This document shows positions 62,796 to 64,000 of a stretch of 64,000 bases of DNA, in pieces. This stretch comes from Chamaea fasciata (taxonomy: Eukaryota > Chordata > Aves > Passeriformes > Sylviidae). The position numbers were made by a program, and so were the translations under genes. Within the stretch, counting starts at the first letter, position 1; every line of letters begins with the position of its first letter. A model generated the notes under the pieces. That model was not told the DNA's origin. It did no database searches and saw nothing but the letters and a program-made list of their open reading frames with translations. The stretch lies in NCBI GenBank assembly GCA_029207755.1, contig JARCOQ010000005.1, positions 47,829,563 through 47,893,562 on the forward strand, in the 5' to 3' direction.

Positions 62796-64000
62796 GTAAG
62801 GGCTGCGCGCCCGCGGGACGAGCCGAGCGCCGGCCGGGCCGGGCCGGGCCGGGCCGGGCAGGGGCGGCTGCGCCCAGGGCAGCTCTGATCGCGGGAGACG
62901 CGAGTGCCGCTGCCTGAGGGCTGCGGGGCGCGTTGCCATAGTGATGTGGTTCTGTGGGCTGAGGCCCGGAGGTGCGGGCGGTGGGGGGCCCGCGGCCGTG
63001 GGAGGGACGCGGGGGCCGGGGCAGCGTCTCGGGGCCCGGAGGGCGTCGTGTGTGGCCGAGAGGGGCCTGGGCCGCGGCCCTGTGAGGGGATTGCGCGGGA
63101 GAAAAGGAGGCGCAGACCTCTCAGATCCGCTCCTGCCGGGTTTTACCCACAGAAGCCAGGCAAGGAGTTTGGTAAGTGCCAATGCAATTACCCAGGTAAA
63201 TGTTTAAAACCTGCCTGCCGCCTCTGCATCTTCCAGCAGGAGACCTTCAGCGAGATGAAAGGATATTCGAGCATAAAGGGCTATTGTGTGCAGTGAGCAG
63301 CGGTCCAACAGCCGTTCTCTTCAGTAAGGAGATTAAAAGGGAATTAAAATACTTTGCCAAACCAGATCTCGGGAGCATCCTAGTTGCTGTTGGTTGTACT
63401 ATAGACAGTGCCAATGCACCTGGCTGCATTAATTTCAATGGGAAAGTGCCTCATTTCTCTTCTTAACCGTGTCTTGCCTTTGGGACAGCCCTGGGACTGA
63501 GACAGGGCCCAGCTGTGTGCCGCTGGAGAGGGCTCCTCCTTGGCACTACACACCACAGTGGTCCTGCGTGGCCCCAGCCTGTGAGGCTGCACTCAGTGGA
63601 CTGATCATACTTTCTTCCTCCATCAGTCCATGAAGGTCACAGTAATGTCTTCAAGGTCCTTCCTGCCATCTTTTCATAACCCTTACCAGGAGTCATTACT
63701 TTTAGTTTATGTGGTGCCTGTTGAGTCTCATTCAAAGAAATTTCGTTTGCAAGTTGGTATGTTCCTGGTTTTATATATGTTTATATGCATACACACATAT
63801 ACACACACACACATATATATATATGTACACACACACATATTTACACATGTCTGTTGAAATGGGAAGGAATACATTACAATGAAGTCTGTTTAGGAAGAGT
63901 GCAAACTGGTAGGTGTAGTTATGTGCATTAGGGTATGACCCCTGGAGAACTGTGCAGTAAGAAGTACAGATCTCTTCTGGGACCTCTGGAACCAGCATGA
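62796..64000 (+). other. FAM234B: FAM234B intron 1 (partial)
   Basis: The first 300 bases remain CpG-rich, then composition becomes ordinary. A small acceptor/donor pair bounds 19 bases near 63,153-63,171 (CCCACAG then TTTG|GTAAGT), but the translation does not resemble the known continuation and I do not call it an exon. The window ends inside the intron. Confidence 0.6.
63772..63850. repeat. Mixed CA/TA microsatellite
   Basis: Alternating CACACA and TATATA runs (ACACACACACATATATATAT type) for about 75 bases inside FAM234B intron 1. Confidence 0.9.

Larger units (their letters stand above)
62560..63110 (+). promoter_or_regulatory. FAM234B: FAM234B CpG-island promoter
   Basis: CpG-rich DNA surrounds the first coding exon, including a GGGCC tandem run at about 62,834-62,857. 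There is no TATA box. The island contains a ZNF143-type element 72 bases before the ATG. Long open frames on both strands here reflect base composition. Confidence 0.75.

Noticed and set aside
63153..63171. 19-base mini-exon between CCCACAG and GTAAGT in FAM234B intron 1
   Set aside because: The translation does not match the known residues after LPG, and 19 bases would shift the frame relative to the phase-1 donor.
62763..63296. Frames of 139, 130 and 119 codons at the right end
   Set aside because: They read through the FAM234B exon 1 donor into the intron or lie on the opposite strand of the CpG island.

Overview
This is vertebrate nuclear DNA, almost certainly from a bird and probably a passerine. 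Genes are split by GT-AG introns, promoters sit in CpG-rich islands, the interspersed repeats are CR1 LINE fragments, and several solo LTRs match types I know from songbird genomes. Three genes are recognisable in the order GPRC5A (+), HEBP1 (-), FAM234B (+). Human 12p13.1 has the same neighbourhood, so the window should map to the bird homologue of that region (chromosome 1A in passerines; this is inference).

Layout. 1-15,850 is gene-poor and holds a 52-base T run, two adjacent solo LTRs (about 3,980-4,602 and 4,756-5,060) and a CR1 scrap. GPRC5A occupies about 16,000-22,650: a non-coding first exon in a CpG-rich promoter with a perfect CRE, then three coding exons for a 353-residue seven-helix orphan receptor. 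22,650-42,900 is intergenic. It carries a 0.5-kb antisense CR1, an orphan CpG island followed by a perfect palindrome, a second CR1, and solo LTRs at 29,311, 35,910 and 40,644. No GPRC5D gene is visible there, although mammals have one in that interval. HEBP1 runs leftward from 46,252 to 42,978 in four coding exons (189 residues).

49,908-52,151 holds a three-exon minus-strand gene that I could assemble from splice sites but could not name. It encodes a 151-residue protein with a signal peptide, an uninterrupted ten-position heptad coiled coil and a strongly basic tail. About 3.4 kb upstream of it lies a same-strand solo LTR with an intact target-site duplication (55,554-56,443). After a long gene-free stretch, a CpG island at about 62,560-63,110 with a ZNF143-type motif drives FAM234B, of which only the first coding exon (12 codons) is inside the window.

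The genes do not form a pathway. They are a syntenic block: a retinoid-inducible orphan receptor, a haem-binding protein whose N-terminus is a chemotactic peptide in mammals, a predicted membrane protein of unknown role, and the unnamed small secreted protein. The rest is intron, intergenic DNA and repeats. Most open frames outside the exons are chance frames. Repeat family names come from memory of consensus sequences, not from a search.
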